From: Streptomyces sp. NBS 14/10
Lineage (GTDB): Bacteria > Actinomycetota > Actinomycetes > Streptomycetales > Streptomycetaceae
Assembly (NCBI RefSeq): GCF_002224125.1
Contig: NZ_NCSM01000011.1
Location: 511,321-575,320 of the forward strand
DNA length: 64,000 nt
Reading direction: 5' to 3'
Part shown: in pieces, positions 18,378 to 27,762 of the stretch
Layout of the letters: every line of letters begins with the position of its first letter
How positions within the stretch are numbered: position 1 is the first letter of the stretch
Notes under the pieces: model-generated
What the model was told of the DNA's origin: nothing
The model's input: only the letters and a program-made list of their open reading frames with translations
Database searches by the model: none
Translations under genes and position numbers: made by a program

Positions 18378-19321
18378 CGGACCGACCCAGGCTGAGCATC
18401 GGCCTGCCCGTGTACAACGGCGAGGAGTACCTCGCCGAGTCGCTCGACGCCCTGCTCGGCCAGACCTACGAGGACTTCGAGCTGGTCATCTCCGACAACG
18501 CCTCGACCGACGCGACCCAGGACATCTGCCGCCGGTACGCGGCGCAGGACTCACGCATCCGCTACCTCCGGCTGCCCCGGAACATCGGCGCCACGCCGAA
18601 CCACAACCGGGTGTTCGCCGAATGCCGCGGCGAGCTGTTCAAGTGGGCCTCGCACGACGACCTGTACGCCCGCGACCTGCTGCGGCGCTGCGTGGAGGCG
18701 CTGGACGAGCGGCCGGACGTGATCCTCGCGCACACCGGCCAGGCGGTCATCGACGGCGCCGGTCAGGTGAAGGTCCCGTACGAGTACGGGCTCGCCACCG
18801 ACTCCCCGCACCCGCCGGAGCGCTTCCGCAGTCTGCTGTTCGAGCCGGGTGGCGACGACTTCTACGGGGTGCTGCGGGCCGACGCGCTGCGCCGGGTGAA
18901 ACCGCTCGACAGCTACCACCACGCGGACCGCACCTTCGTCGCCGAGATCACCCTGCACGGCCCCTTCCACCAGGTGCCGGAGCTGCTGTACTTCCGCCGC
19001 GACCACCCCACCCGCGCCGAGCGGGCGAACCCTTCCAAGCGCTCCCGGTGCGTCAACCTGGACCCGCGCCGGGCGGGCCCGCTGCACCCGACGCCCCGGC
19101 TGCTCGCCGAGTATGTCTGGGGCTTCGTCGCGGCGATCCGGCGGGCGCCGTTGTCCCCGGCCGACCGGCGCGCGTGCTACCGCCACGTGGCCGCCTGGAT
19201 GAGCAGCCGGGTCCGGCCGGGCGCCGGCGAGCGGGTCGAGGACCGCGCCCCGGTCGACCCGGCCAAGCTGACCGTCTCCGTCGACGCCCTGGTCGCCGGC
19301 CGTGAGGGGAGGCACGCATGA
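18374..19321 (+). CDS. glycosyltransferase family 2 protein
   Basis: The protein is 315 aa. It has the GT-A start RLSIGLPVYNGEEYLAESLD (residues ~5-24), the conserved ISDNASTDAT, and the metal-binding region reading WASHDDLY near residue 93, where the family has DxD. It transfers one sugar from a nucleotide donor to the lipid-linked intermediate. The start is in an ATGA overlap with the flippase and its stop overlaps the pyruvyl transferase, so all three are co-translated. Confidence 0.85.
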   Translation: MTDRPRLSIGLPVYNGEEYLAESLDALLGQTYEDFELVISDNASTDATQDICRRYAAQDSRIRYLRLPRNIGATPNHNRVFAECRGELFKWASHDDLYARDLLRRCVEALDERPDVILAHTGQAVIDGAGQVKVPYEYGLATDSPHPPERFRSLLFEPGGDDFYGVLRADALRRVKPLDSYHHADRTFVAEITLHGPFHQVPELLYFRRDHPTRAERANPSKRSRCVNLDPRRAGPLHPTPRLLAEYVWGFVAAIRRAPLSPADRRACYRHVAAWMSSRVRPGAGERVEDRAPVDPAKLTVSVDALVAGREGRHA

Positions 19322-20556
19322 CGTCGGCGGACGAAACCCCGGTACGCGTCGGGGTGTTCGGCCTGCTCGGCTCCGGCAACCTCGGCAACGACGGGTCGCT
19401 CGAGGCCGTGCTCGGGTACCTGCGCGCCGAGCACCCGAAGGCGGTCGTGGACGCGCTGTGCGGCGGGCCCGAGGCGGTGACGGCCCGGTTCGGGATCCCC
19501 GCCACGCGGCTGCACTGGAACCGCGCGGAGTACCGGACCGCGTCCCGTGCGAGCGCGATCACGGCGAAGGGTCTGGGCAAACTCATCGACGTCTTCCGTA
19601 CCGCCGCCTGGGTGCGCCGGCACGACGTGGTGATCGTGCCGGGCATGGGTGTCCTGGAGGCCACGCTGCCGCTGCGGCCGTGGGGCTTCCCGTACTCGCT
19701 GTTCCTGCTCTGCGCGAGTGGCCGGCTGCTGCGCACCCGGGTCGCGCTGGTCAGCGTCGGCGCCGCCGAGATCCGCAACCGGCCGACCCGGGCCCTGGTG
19801 CGCTGGTCGGCGCGGCTGGCCGCGTACCGGTCGTACCGGGACGCCCAGTCCCGCGACGCGATGCGGGCGATGGGTGTGGACACCGCGCGCGACGAGGTCT
19901 ACCCGGACCTCGCGTTCTCCCTGCCGACACCACAAGTGAGCACGCCAACAGGCTCGCCGGGTCCCGTCTGCCTCGGTGTCATGGACTTCCACGGCGGCAA
20001 CGACGACCGCGCCCGGGCCGAGGAGATATACCGGCGCTACCTCGACGGGACGATCCGGTTCGTCCGCACGCTGGTCGAGGAGGGCAGGCCGGTCCGGCTG
20101 CTCACCGGCGACCAGTGCGATGTGTCGGTGGTCGCCGCGATCCTCGACGCGGTCGACTCACCGCTGGTCACCGCGGCCGAACCGGCCTCACTGGCCGACC
20201 TGATGAAGGAGATGGCGGCCGCCGACACCGTGGTGGCCGTCCGCTACCACAACCTGATCTGCGCGCTGAAGACCGGCACGCCCGTGCTCGCCCTCAGCTA
20301 TGCGGCGAAGAGCGACGCGCTCATGGCTCGGATGGGCCTCGCCGCGTACTGCCACCCGGCGCGCGAGGTCGACGCCGACCGGCTGCTCGAGCAGTTCCGG
20401 GATCTGGAGAAGCACGCGGCGGAGCTACGGCAGACCCTCGCCGAGCGAAACCGGGCCGCCGCGCGGCAACTCGCCCACCAGTTCACGGCCTTGACCACGA
20501 CTTTGTTCCCGGCGACCGACCACACCCACGCCCACGCTCGGCAGGAGTCTCCATGA
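19318..20556 (+). CDS. polysaccharide pyruvyl transferase family protein
   Basis: The protein is 412 aa. It starts with RVGVFGLLGSGNLGNDGSLEAVL, the glycine-rich N-terminus of the CsaB-like pyruvyl transferase family. C-terminal features are VVAVRYHNLICALKTGTPVLALSYAAK (about residues 303-329), the conserved RxHN/Gly-Thr-Pro donor region. Members transfer pyruvate from PEP to a sugar as a ketal, giving a negatively charged polymer. Its place between GT2 and RfbC supports late decoration of the repeat unit. Confidence 0.85.
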   Translation: MTSADETPVRVGVFGLLGSGNLGNDGSLEAVLGYLRAEHPKAVVDALCGGPEAVTARFGIPATRLHWNRAEYRTASRASAITAKGLGKLIDVFRTAAWVRRHDVVIVPGMGVLEATLPLRPWGFPYSLFLLCASGRLLRTRVALVSVGAAEIRNRPTRALVRWSARLAAYRSYRDAQSRDAMRAMGVDTARDEVYPDLAFSLPTPQVSTPTGSPGPVCLGVMDFHGGNDDRARAEEIYRRYLDGTIRFVRTLVEEGRPVRLLTGDQCDVSVVAAILDAVDSPLVTAAEPASLADLMKEMAAADTVVAVRYHNLICALKTGTPVLALSYAAKSDALMARMGLAAYCHPAREVDADRLLEQFRDLEKHAAELRQTLAERNRAAARQLAHQFTALTTTLFPATDHTHAHARQESP

Positions 20557-21092
20557 AAGCGACCGAAGTCCCAGAGATCGCCGGCGCGTACCTGTTCGAG
20601 CCGACGCCGTACGCCGACGAGCGCGGCTTCTTCTGCCGCACCTTCGACGCCGACGTGGTCCGCTCGGTGGGCCTCGACCCGGACGCCTTCGTTCAGGACA
20701 GCCTGTCCCGCTCGGTCGGGGGCGTGCTGCGCGGCCTGCACCTGCGCTCCGGCGCCGGTGAGGCCAAGCTGGTGCGGTGCTCGTACGGGAGGATCTTCGA
20801 CGTCGTCGTGGATCTGCGGACGGACTCGCCGACGTACCGCAACCGGGCCTTCTTCGAGCTGTCCGACGAGACGCAGACGACCCTGTACATCCCGGCGGGG
20901 TGCGCGCACGGCTTCCAGGCTCTGACCGAAACCGCCGACGTCTCGTACCGGATCGACCGCCCGCACGATCCGGCCGAGGACGTGACGATCGCCTTCGACG
21001 ACCCGGAGCTCGCCATTCCCTGGCCGCTGCCGGTCACATCGATGTCCCAGCGGGACCGGGAGGCGCCGAGCCTCGCCGAGGCCCTGACGTAG
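20553..21092 (+). CDS. rfbC: dTDP-4-dehydrorhamnose 3,5-epimerase-like protein
   Basis: The protein is 179 aa, the normal RmlC/RfbC length. The start ATG is in a 4-bp overlap. It carries PTPYADERGFFCRTF, the catalytic-His motif LRGLHLRSGAGEAKLVRCSYG, DVVVDLRTDSPTY and PAGCAHGFQAL. The cupin epimerises C3 and C5 of 4-keto-6-deoxysugar nucleotides. As dTDP-glucose enzymes are absent and a cytidylyltransferase is present, a CDP-linked substrate is possible. The usual HYQ after the catalytic His reads HLRSG here. Confidence 0.85.
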   Translation: MKATEVPEIAGAYLFEPTPYADERGFFCRTFDADVVRSVGLDPDAFVQDSLSRSVGGVLRGLHLRSGAGEAKLVRCSYGRIFDVVVDLRTDSPTYRNRAFFELSDETQTTLYIPAGCAHGFQALTETADVSYRIDRPHDPAEDVTIAFDDPELAIPWPLPVTSMSQRDREAPSLAEALT

Positions 21093-21111
21093 AAAGAGAG
21101 TTGAGGTTGGC

Positions 21112-22455
21112 GTGGCCACCGAAAACACCAAAAACACCGAGGGGTTCGTCCTGCCCCGGTCGCGGCTGGCGAACGAGCGGTTGCACGCCATGATCCCCGG
21201 GGGCGCGCACACCTACGCCAAGGGCGACGACCAGTACCCCGAAAATCTGGCCCCGGTCATCAGCCACGGCCGCGGTGCCCACGTATGGGACATCGACGGC
21301 AACCGCTACGTCGAGTACGGCTCCGGCCTGCGATCGGTCAGCCTCGGCCACGCCCATCCACGCGTGATCGAGGCGGTGCGGCGGGAACTCGACCGCGGCA
21401 GCAACTTCGTCCGGCCGTCCATCGTGGAGGTCGAAGCCGCGGAACGCTTCCTGGCCACGGTGCCGACCGCCGAGATGGTGAAGTTCGCGAAGAACGGCTC
21501 CGACGCCACCACCGCCGCGGTGCGCCTCGCCCGCGCCGCCACCGGGCGCCCGCGGGTGGCCATCTGCGCCGACCATCCGTTCTTCTCCGTCGACGACTGG
21601 TTCATCGGCACCACGCCGATGTCCGCCGGTGTTCCTGCGGCGACCAACGAGCTGACCGTGGCGTTCCCTTACGGGGACCTGGCCGCCACGGAGGAGCTGC
21701 TCAGCCGGTACCAGGGCGAGGTCGCCTGCCTGATCCTCGAACCCGCCACCCACACCGAGCCGCCGCCGGGGTACCTCACGAGCCTGCGCGAGCTGGCCGA
21801 CCGGCACGGCTGCGTACTGATCTTCGATGAGATGATCACCGGCTTCCGCTGGTCCGAGGCGGGCGCCCAGGGCCTGTACGGCGTCGTCCCCGACCTCTCG
21901 ACGTTCGGCAAGGCGCTGGGCAACGGATGCGCCGTCTCCGCGCTGGCCGGGCGCCGCGATCTGATGGAGCTGGGCGGGCTGCGTCACTCCGGCGACCGGG
22001 TGTTCCTGCTGTCCACCACGCACGGTGCGGAAACGCACTCCCTGGCCGCCGCGATGGCCGTGCTCAACACCTACGCCGAAGAGGGCGTCACCGCGCGGCT
22101 GCACACCCTCGGCGAGCGGCTGGCCGCCGGTGTCCGCGAGGCCGCGGCCGATATGGGCGTCGGCGACCACATCGTCGTCCGGGGCCGGGCCAGCAACCTG
22201 GTCTTCGCCACCCTCGACGAGAACGGGCAGCCGTCGCAGCGGTACCGCACCCTGTTCCTGCGCCGGCTCCTCGCGGGCGGGGTGCTGGCCCCGTCGTTCG
22301 TGGTGAGCAGCGCGCTCGACGACGCCGACATCGATCACACCGTCGATGTGGTGGCCCAGGCATGTGCGGTGTACCGGAAGGCACTGGACGCCGCTGACCC
22401 CACCCCCTGGCTGGGCGGACGACCGGTGAAACCCGTATTCCGCCGCTTGGCGTGA
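21112..22455 (+). CDS. class III aminotransferase (glutamate-1-semialdehyde aminomutase-like)
   Basis: The protein is 447 aa with a GTG start. It shows the GSA-aminotransferase fold-type I motifs: YVEYGSGLRSVSLGHAHP, KFAKNGSDATTAAVRLAR, LIFDEMITGFRW, and the PLP lysine in STFGKALGNG (Lys267). A housekeeping HemL would not be expected at the end of a polysaccharide operon. It more likely aminates a keto-sugar or makes an amino-acid substituent. Only 19 bp separate its stop from RfbC, so it is the last gene of the operon; the next gene is convergent. Confidence 0.8.
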   Translation: MATENTKNTEGFVLPRSRLANERLHAMIPGGAHTYAKGDDQYPENLAPVISHGRGAHVWDIDGNRYVEYGSGLRSVSLGHAHPRVIEAVRRELDRGSNFVRPSIVEVEAAERFLATVPTAEMVKFAKNGSDATTAAVRLARAATGRPRVAICADHPFFSVDDWFIGTTPMSAGVPAATNELTVAFPYGDLAATEELLSRYQGEVACLILEPATHTEPPPGYLTSLRELADRHGCVLIFDEMITGFRWSEAGAQGLYGVVPDLSTFGKALGNGCAVSALAGRRDLMELGGLRHSGDRVFLLSTTHGAETHSLAAAMAVLNTYAEEGVTARLHTLGERLAAGVREAAADMGVGDHIVVRGRASNLVFATLDENGQPSQRYRTLFLRRLLAGGVLAPSFVVSSALDDADIDHTVDVVAQACAVYRKALDAADPTPWLGGRPVKPVFRRLA

Positions 22456-22474
22456 TACGTGATATGACGTGGCG

Positions 22475-23179
22475 TCAGCGACGCTCCCGCCGACCGGCGT
22501 CGGCCATCCGACCGGCCGTCCGACCGGCCATCCGATCGAGGCGCCGGTCAGCCATCCGGTCGACCAGCCACGCGGTCGCCGGTATCACCGCAAGCGCGGT
22601 GCACCAGCCGCCGAGGACGTCGGTCGGGTAGTGCGCGCCCAGGGCGACCTGCGCCCAGCCCATGGTGGCGCCGGCAACCAGCGCCGCGGCGAGTACGAGT
22701 GATGTGCCGGCCGTCCTGCCGAGGCCGAGCCGGCCGGTCGCGAGCAGCGCCACCACGAGGGCGAGCGCGGTGAGGAAGGCGGTGTGCCCGCTCGGGTAGG
22801 ACAGGTTCCCGTCGTGGATGGTGCGTCCCACCAGGGACTTGAGCAGCGTCGCCGTCCCCACGGTCATGCCGACCCCGGCAACGACGATCACCGCCGCGCG
22901 AGGACGCCGAAGCAGCAGGCAGCCCGTCACGGTGGCCACGATCAGCGTCGCCGCTCCCACGGGCTCCCCCAAGAAGTCCGTGGCCAGAGCGATGTGACGC
23001 CACGGCTGCCCGACACCGTACAGCGCCGTCCCGATCCGCGCGTCCACTGTGCCGGGCTCGCTGTCGCCGGCGTACAGAACCCCGAGCACGACGACCACCA
23101 GCCCGGCGAGGGCCGCGATCAGCCCGAGCCACCCGCGCAGCGATGGCGGCAGCACCGCGGGCGCCGACCGGCCGGTCAC
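22475..23179 (-). CDS. PAP2-family phosphatase, integral membrane
   Basis: The protein is 234 aa with five or six membrane segments. Motif 1 reads KSLVGRTIHDGN, motif 2 is YPSGHTAF, and motif 3 has GAHYPTDVLGG with the catalytic His; AQ replaces the usual SR at the start of motif 3. The C-terminal tail is a run of Arg/Met/Ala/Asp repeats (DRMADRRLDRMAGRTAGRMA). Such enzymes hydrolyse lipid phosphates or pyrophosphates, and undecaprenyl pyrophosphate recycling would suit the neighbouring glycan operon. It converges with that operon, so it is regulated separately. Confidence 0.8.
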   Translation of the reverse strand: MTGRSAPAVLPPSLRGWLGLIAALAGLVVVVLGVLYAGDSEPGTVDARIGTALYGVGQPWRHIALATDFLGEPVGAATLIVATVTGCLLLRRPRAAVIVVAGVGMTVGTATLLKSLVGRTIHDGNLSYPSGHTAFLTALALVVALLATGRLGLGRTAGTSLVLAAALVAGATMGWAQVALGAHYPTDVLGGWCTALAVIPATAWLVDRMADRRLDRMAGRTAGRMADAGRRERR

Positions 23180-23365
23180 CCGCCCACCGCGTCCGGTCGC
23201 ACACCGTCGCAGACCATCCGGCAGATGCGATGCACCCCTCCCCCTCCCGTCGGGGCCGGCGCCATGTCACCCGCCGCCACCGCGATGCCGCACCCCCGAG
23301 AACCACCCTAACCAACAATGCGGCGCGGCAAACGGCCGTCGGAAATCCACGTGTCAACACTTATG

Positions 23366-25495
23366 TCAGACCGAGAAGCAGAAGAGCTTGCCGGACCAGC
23401 TGGCGAAGACGTGGTCGTCGGTGGGGAGCGCCGACCAGGAGCCGGAGCCACCGCTGACGGGGTGGTGCCAGAGCTGTTCGCCGGTGTCGGCGTCGAAGCC
23501 GTAGAGCCCTTTCTCTCCCGCGAGGACGAAGAGGTCGCGTACGGCGCCCAGGAACTGCAGCTCGCCGAGGCCGGAGCCTGCCGTCCAGCGCTTCGCCCCG
23601 GTTTGGGCGTCGACGGCGTGCAGGACCCGGTCGAGGTAGCAGACGGTGTCACCGGACCGGTCGTAGCCCCGCATCCCCCGGGCCGCGGTCCGCACGCTCC
23701 ACAGGGTCTTGCCCGTCTTCGGGTCGAAGGCGGCGAGCAGCCCGCCGGTCGCGCCGGCGGCTCCGGTGGCCGGGTAGCAGAACAGGGTCCCCTGGCGCAG
23801 CTCCAGGGATCCTTGCCAGCCGAGGATCGCGCTGTTCGTCAGCGGCAGACCGGTGGGTTTGCTCCAGAGCGTGTCGCCGTCGGCGGGCTTGAGGGCGAGC
23901 AGCCGCATATCGCCGTCGATGGCGTAGAGCACCTCGCCCTCGGACGGCGTACAGAGGGCGACGAGGTCCTTGGACCACAGGCGGTCGCCCGTGTCCGACG
24001 CGATGGCGGTGTATCCGTTGAGGACCGCGGTCGTGGACGTGTTCGACTCGCGGCCCCAGACGATCAGTTGGTCCGCCCGGGTGGTGCCGACGACCGTGGG
24101 TCCGCCCATGTCCGGGGTCTGCCACCGCACCGCACCGGAAGACGCGTCGATGCCCTGGAGGCGCCCGTCGCTTCTGGTCACGAGCAGCGAGCTGTTCGCG
24201 AACTCAATCTCCGGCGCGCCGTCCCCGGCCGGGGACGCGCTCCACAGCTCCTTCCCGGAGCGGCTGTCGAACGCGTGGACCTTCCCGTCGGTGCGTACGG
24301 TGTAGACGCGCTTGTTGTCGGCGGCGGCGTCGGTGTTCTGGCCGCTGAGGTCCTGCCACAGGTGCTTGCCGGTGGCCCGGTCGACGCAGACCCCCGAGGT
24401 CTCCCCGGCGCACAGCAGGGTGGACGGTGTCACCGCGAGGAGGGACATTCCGGGCTGCGGGAGGTCCGTGGTCCAGGAGAGTTCGGGGGTGGCGGTCGGG
24501 CCCCCGTCGCCGTCGCGCGACCGGAGGATCAGCGCGGTGCCCGTGGCGGCCGCGGCGACGGCGAGCGCCGCGCCGCCGGCCAGCACCCGGCGCCTGCTGA
24601 GCAGCGGAGTGCGCATCTCGTCGCGGAGGCTGCGCCGCGCCTCGGTCACCTGCAACTCGACCGCGCCGAGCCAGCCCGCGGTGGTCGCCGGGCGCAGCCC
24701 GTCCTGTAGCTGCGCGACGGTCGGACGCCGGGCGGGATCCTTGGCGAGGCAGGCGGCGACGGTGCCGAGCAGGGCCTGCGGGACGCCGTCCAGCTCCGGT
24801 TCCTCGTGGGCGGCGCGGTAGAGCAGTGCGTGCGCCGCGCCGGTGCCGAAGGGCGGGGCGCCGGTGGCGGCGAAGGCGAGCACGGCGCCGAGCGCGAACA
24901 CGTCGCTGGCGGGGGTGAGCTCGGCCCCTGTCGACTGTTCGGGCGACATGAAGCCGGGCGACCCGATGATCTGGCCTTCCGCGGTGAGCACGGTCCCGTC
25001 GACGGCCCGGCTGATGCCGAAGTCGATGACCCTGGGCCCGTCGAGCGTGAGCAAGATGTTGGACGGCTTGAGGTCGCGGTGGACCAGTCCGGCGCGGTGG
25101 ATGGCGGCCAGCGCCTCGGCCAGGCCCGCGCCGAACACGCGCAAGGTGGCCTCGGGCATGGGCCCGTGGGCCCCGATGGCGTCGGTGAGCGAGGGGCCGG
25201 GGATGTACGCGGTGGCGAGCCACGGCTGCGGCCCCTCGGGGTCGGCGTCGACGACGGGCGCGGTGAAGGCGCCGCCGACCGCGCGGGCGGCGTCCACCTC
25301 GGCCCTGAAGCGCCGCCGGAAGCCGGGATCGGCGGCCAGTTCGGGGCGTACGACCTTGACGGCGACGGCACGGCCGCTGCGCGACGCGGCCAGATGGACG
25401 CGGCCCATGCCGCCCGCGCCGAGTTCCCGGATCACCCGGTACGGTCCGATGTGTGTGGTGGCGTTGTGTGTGGTCGCGTCGCCCTGCGTGGTCAT
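23366..25495 (-). CDS. Ser/Thr protein kinase with extracytoplasmic PQQ-like beta-propeller
   Basis: The protein is 709 aa from the ATG at 25495, which overlaps the upstream kinase stop by 4 bp. The Hanks kinase domain covers residues ~17-270: ELGAGGMG (24-31), ATP lysine Lys47, HRDLKPSN (139-146), DFG (158-160). A juxtamembrane twin-Arg sequence SRRRVLAGGAALAVAAAATG leads into one membrane helix (~330-350). The rest is a PQQ/WD-type propeller with repeated [VL]xAxDxxTGxxLW units (for example YGFDADTGEQLW). The topology is that of a receptor kinase sensing an external ligand. Confidence 0.85.
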   Translation of the reverse strand: MTTQGDATTHNATTHIGPYRVIRELGAGGMGRVHLAASRSGRAVAVKVVRPELAADPGFRRRFRAEVDAARAVGGAFTAPVVDADPEGPQPWLATAYIPGPSLTDAIGAHGPMPEATLRVFGAGLAEALAAIHRAGLVHRDLKPSNILLTLDGPRVIDFGISRAVDGTVLTAEGQIIGSPGFMSPEQSTGAELTPASDVFALGAVLAFAATGAPPFGTGAAHALLYRAAHEEPELDGVPQALLGTVAACLAKDPARRPTVAQLQDGLRPATTAGWLGAVELQVTEARRSLRDEMRTPLLSRRRVLAGGAALAVAAAATGTALILRSRDGDGGPTATPELSWTTDLPQPGMSLLAVTPSTLLCAGETSGVCVDRATGKHLWQDLSGQNTDAAADNKRVYTVRTDGKVHAFDSRSGKELWSASPAGDGAPEIEFANSSLLVTRSDGRLQGIDASSGAVRWQTPDMGGPTVVGTTRADQLIVWGRESNTSTTAVLNGYTAIASDTGDRLWSKDLVALCTPSEGEVLYAIDGDMRLLALKPADGDTLWSKPTGLPLTNSAILGWQGSLELRQGTLFCYPATGAAGATGGLLAAFDPKTGKTLWSVRTAARGMRGYDRSGDTVCYLDRVLHAVDAQTGAKRWTAGSGLGELQFLGAVRDLFVLAGEKGLYGFDADTGEQLWHHPVSGGSGSWSALPTDDHVFASWSGKLFCFSV

Positions 25496-27744
25496 GGGGT
25501 GGGGCTCCGGAAGGCGTAGAGGGTGGTGTCGGACGCGGCGTAGACGGTCGTGCCGGAGGTCTGCACCGACCAGGACTTCTTGCTCTTGGCTTCGGCCCCG
25601 GAGGCCTGGTGCGCCCACAGCGGTTTGCCGTCCGAGGCGCGCAGCACGATGAAGCCCGGGGTGACGGCGCCGAACAGGGAGAGCGCCACCAGGGACTCGG
25701 TGGCGGAGGGGCCCGGGTCGAGTGCGCCCGAGGGGTTGAGGGTCAGCGGACTCGGGGTGTGCCACCGCTGGCCGCCGTGGCGCGGGTCGAGGGCGAAGAC
25801 GGTGCCCTGGCCGTCCGCGACGTAGGCCCGGTTGCCCTGGACCGTGGTGGGGCTCAGGTTCGTCGTCTCGTTGACGGCGGTCCACAGGTCGCGGCCGTCG
25901 GCGGTGCTCAACGCGCACACCTTGACGTGGGTGACCAGCAGCGCGTTGCCGTCGGTGGCCAGTTTCGGGTAGGCGCCGGGCTTGATGACGTCTCGGACCG
26001 TCCAGCGGACCTCGCCGGAACGCAGCTCGATTCCGTGGACGTTGCCGTTGTCCTGCAAGAAGCAATCGCGCCCGTCGGCGATGGCCTGGAAGTCGGAGCC
26101 GTTCACCGTACGGGACCAGAGCACCGACCCCTCGGCGAGGTCCACCGCGCACACGCTGTAGCCCTGATGGCCGCTGGTGCTGATGACGGCGACTGAGCCG
26201 GCGACGCTGAGGACGTCCTGGACCTGGTCGGCGTACGACCCCGTGTCCTTCTGCTCGGTGACGGTGTGGGTGAACTTCAGGTCGCCCTTGGCGTCCACAC
26301 CGAGCAGGTAGCCGCGCTCACCCGCCCAGGCTGTGCCGAACAGCGTCGAGCCCCGGACCGTGAGCCAGTCCGGCCCGCTGGAGGCGTCGGACGGTATGCG
26401 GGGCTTGGCCGTCCAGCGTTCCTTTCCGGTCGTGGTGTCGTAGGCGATGGCGGTCTGCTTGTCCCAGTGCACCAACGTGGGGCCGAGAAGCCGTAGTTGG
26501 CCGTTCTCCACCCGCCGCAGCGGGCTCGACCACCGCGGCTTCGGGCCTGCGGGCACCTTGGCCCGCGGCCGGACCGTGGTGCCCGCGCCACCGCCGTGGC
26601 CCGGGGTGCGGCCGGGCTCCGACCGCCGCCCGGCCACGACCGCGGCGCCCGCGGCCACCGCGGCGGCGCCACCGGCCACGGCGATCCACACGAAGCGGCG
26701 GCGGCTCGGCCTGCTCGGGTCCACCGGGGTCAGCGAGGTCACGGGCATGGGGGGTGCGGCCACCAGGACGGCGGCGTGCGCCTCGCGGGTGGCGATGTCG
26801 TCCCGCAGGCCCGGTGTGAGCAGCGCGGACGGTTCGGCGGGGCCGAGCGCGGCCAGCGCCGCGCCGGTCGGCGGCCTGCGGGTGGGGTCCTTGTCCAGGC
26901 AGGCCGCGACCAGCGGACGCATCGCTTCGGGTACGCCGTCCAGCAGTGGCGGGGCGTGGACCGCCCGGTAGAGGATCTCGGCCGAGTTTCCGGCGCCGAA
27001 GGGGCCCCGGCCGGTGGCCGCGAAGACCAGGACGCAGCCGAGGGAGAAGACATCGGCCGCCGGTCCGGCTTCGCGACTCGACACGATCTGCTCGGGGGCC
27101 ATGAACCCCGGCGTCCCGATCACGGCGTCCGTCCGGGTGACCTGCGTCGCGTCCGCCGCCCGGCTGATGCCGAAGTCGATGACACGGGGCCCGTCCTCTG
27201 CCACGAGTACGTTGCCGGGCTTGAGGTCGCGGTGGACGATTCCGGCGGCGTGGATCGCGAGCAGCGCCTCGGCGAGGCCGGTGCCCAGGGCCCGCAGGGC
27301 CGGCTCGGTGAGCACGCCGAAGCGGCGTACGACGTCGTGCAGGGACGGCGCGGGGAGGTACGCGGTGGCCAGCCAGGGCTGCGGGGCGTCGGCATCCGCG
27401 TCGAGCACCGGAGGGGTGTAGAACCCGCTGACCCTCCGGGCGGCGTCGGCCTCGCGCCGGAAACGCCCGCGGAAGTTCGGCGTCTCGGCGTACTCGGGCC
27501 GGATGACCTTCAGGGCGACCAGGCGCGATCCCGGCGACCTGGCCAGGAAGACCCGGCCCATGCCGCCTTCGCCCAGGAGCTGGAAGACCTCGTAGGGGCC
27601 GATCCGGCCAGGGCCCTGCGGCTGCGGGACCTGCGTGTGCGGGACCGTCGTGTGCGGCTCGAAGATTTTCGTGTGCGGCTGGAGGACTTTCGTATGCGGC
27701 TGCGGAACCGTGGGGTCGCTGCCGCCGTGTGCCTGTGTGTGCAC
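25492..27744 (-). CDS. Ser/Thr protein kinase with extracytoplasmic PQQ-like beta-propeller (paralogue)
   Basis: The protein is 750 aa. An N-terminal tail with repeated PHT units (QPHTKV, QPHTKI, EPHTTV, PHTQV; residues ~15-40) precedes the kinase. The kinase has LGEGGMG (58-64), Lys79, HRDLKPGN (171-178) and DFG (190-192). A membrane helix near 350-375 (IAVAGGAAAVAAGAAVVAG) follows RRRF. The C-terminal ~370 residues form PQQ-like propeller blades. It is a diverged tandem duplicate of the next gene, and the 4-bp overlap implies equal expression. The Thr-rich PHT repeats are candidate autophosphorylation sites (inference). Confidence 0.85.
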   Translation of the reverse strand: MHTQAHGGSDPTVPQPHTKVLQPHTKIFEPHTTVPHTQVPQPQGPGRIGPYEVFQLLGEGGMGRVFLARSPGSRLVALKVIRPEYAETPNFRGRFRREADAARRVSGFYTPPVLDADADAPQPWLATAYLPAPSLHDVVRRFGVLTEPALRALGTGLAEALLAIHAAGIVHRDLKPGNVLVAEDGPRVIDFGISRAADATQVTRTDAVIGTPGFMAPEQIVSSREAGPAADVFSLGCVLVFAATGRGPFGAGNSAEILYRAVHAPPLLDGVPEAMRPLVAACLDKDPTRRPPTGAALAALGPAEPSALLTPGLRDDIATREAHAAVLVAAPPMPVTSLTPVDPSRPSRRRFVWIAVAGGAAAVAAGAAVVAGRRSEPGRTPGHGGGAGTTVRPRAKVPAGPKPRWSSPLRRVENGQLRLLGPTLVHWDKQTAIAYDTTTGKERWTAKPRIPSDASSGPDWLTVRGSTLFGTAWAGERGYLLGVDAKGDLKFTHTVTEQKDTGSYADQVQDVLSVAGSVAVISTSGHQGYSVCAVDLAEGSVLWSRTVNGSDFQAIADGRDCFLQDNGNVHGIELRSGEVRWTVRDVIKPGAYPKLATDGNALLVTHVKVCALSTADGRDLWTAVNETTNLSPTTVQGNRAYVADGQGTVFALDPRHGGQRWHTPSPLTLNPSGALDPGPSATESLVALSLFGAVTPGFIVLRASDGKPLWAHQASGAEAKSKKSWSVQTSGTTVYAASDTTLYAFRSPTP

Positions 27745-27762
27745 CGTTATCGTGGACGCGGG

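Noticed and set aside
21112..22455. Housekeeping hemL
   Set aside because: The motifs fit GSA aminomutase, but the gene ends a polysaccharide operon with no heme genes near. I describe it as hemL-like and give no symbol.
25496..26152. N-terminal extension of the first kinase into the second kinase gene
   Set aside because: The extra residues are out-of-frame reading of the other kinase. The kinase homology starts at GPYRVIRELG shortly after the ATG at 25495.
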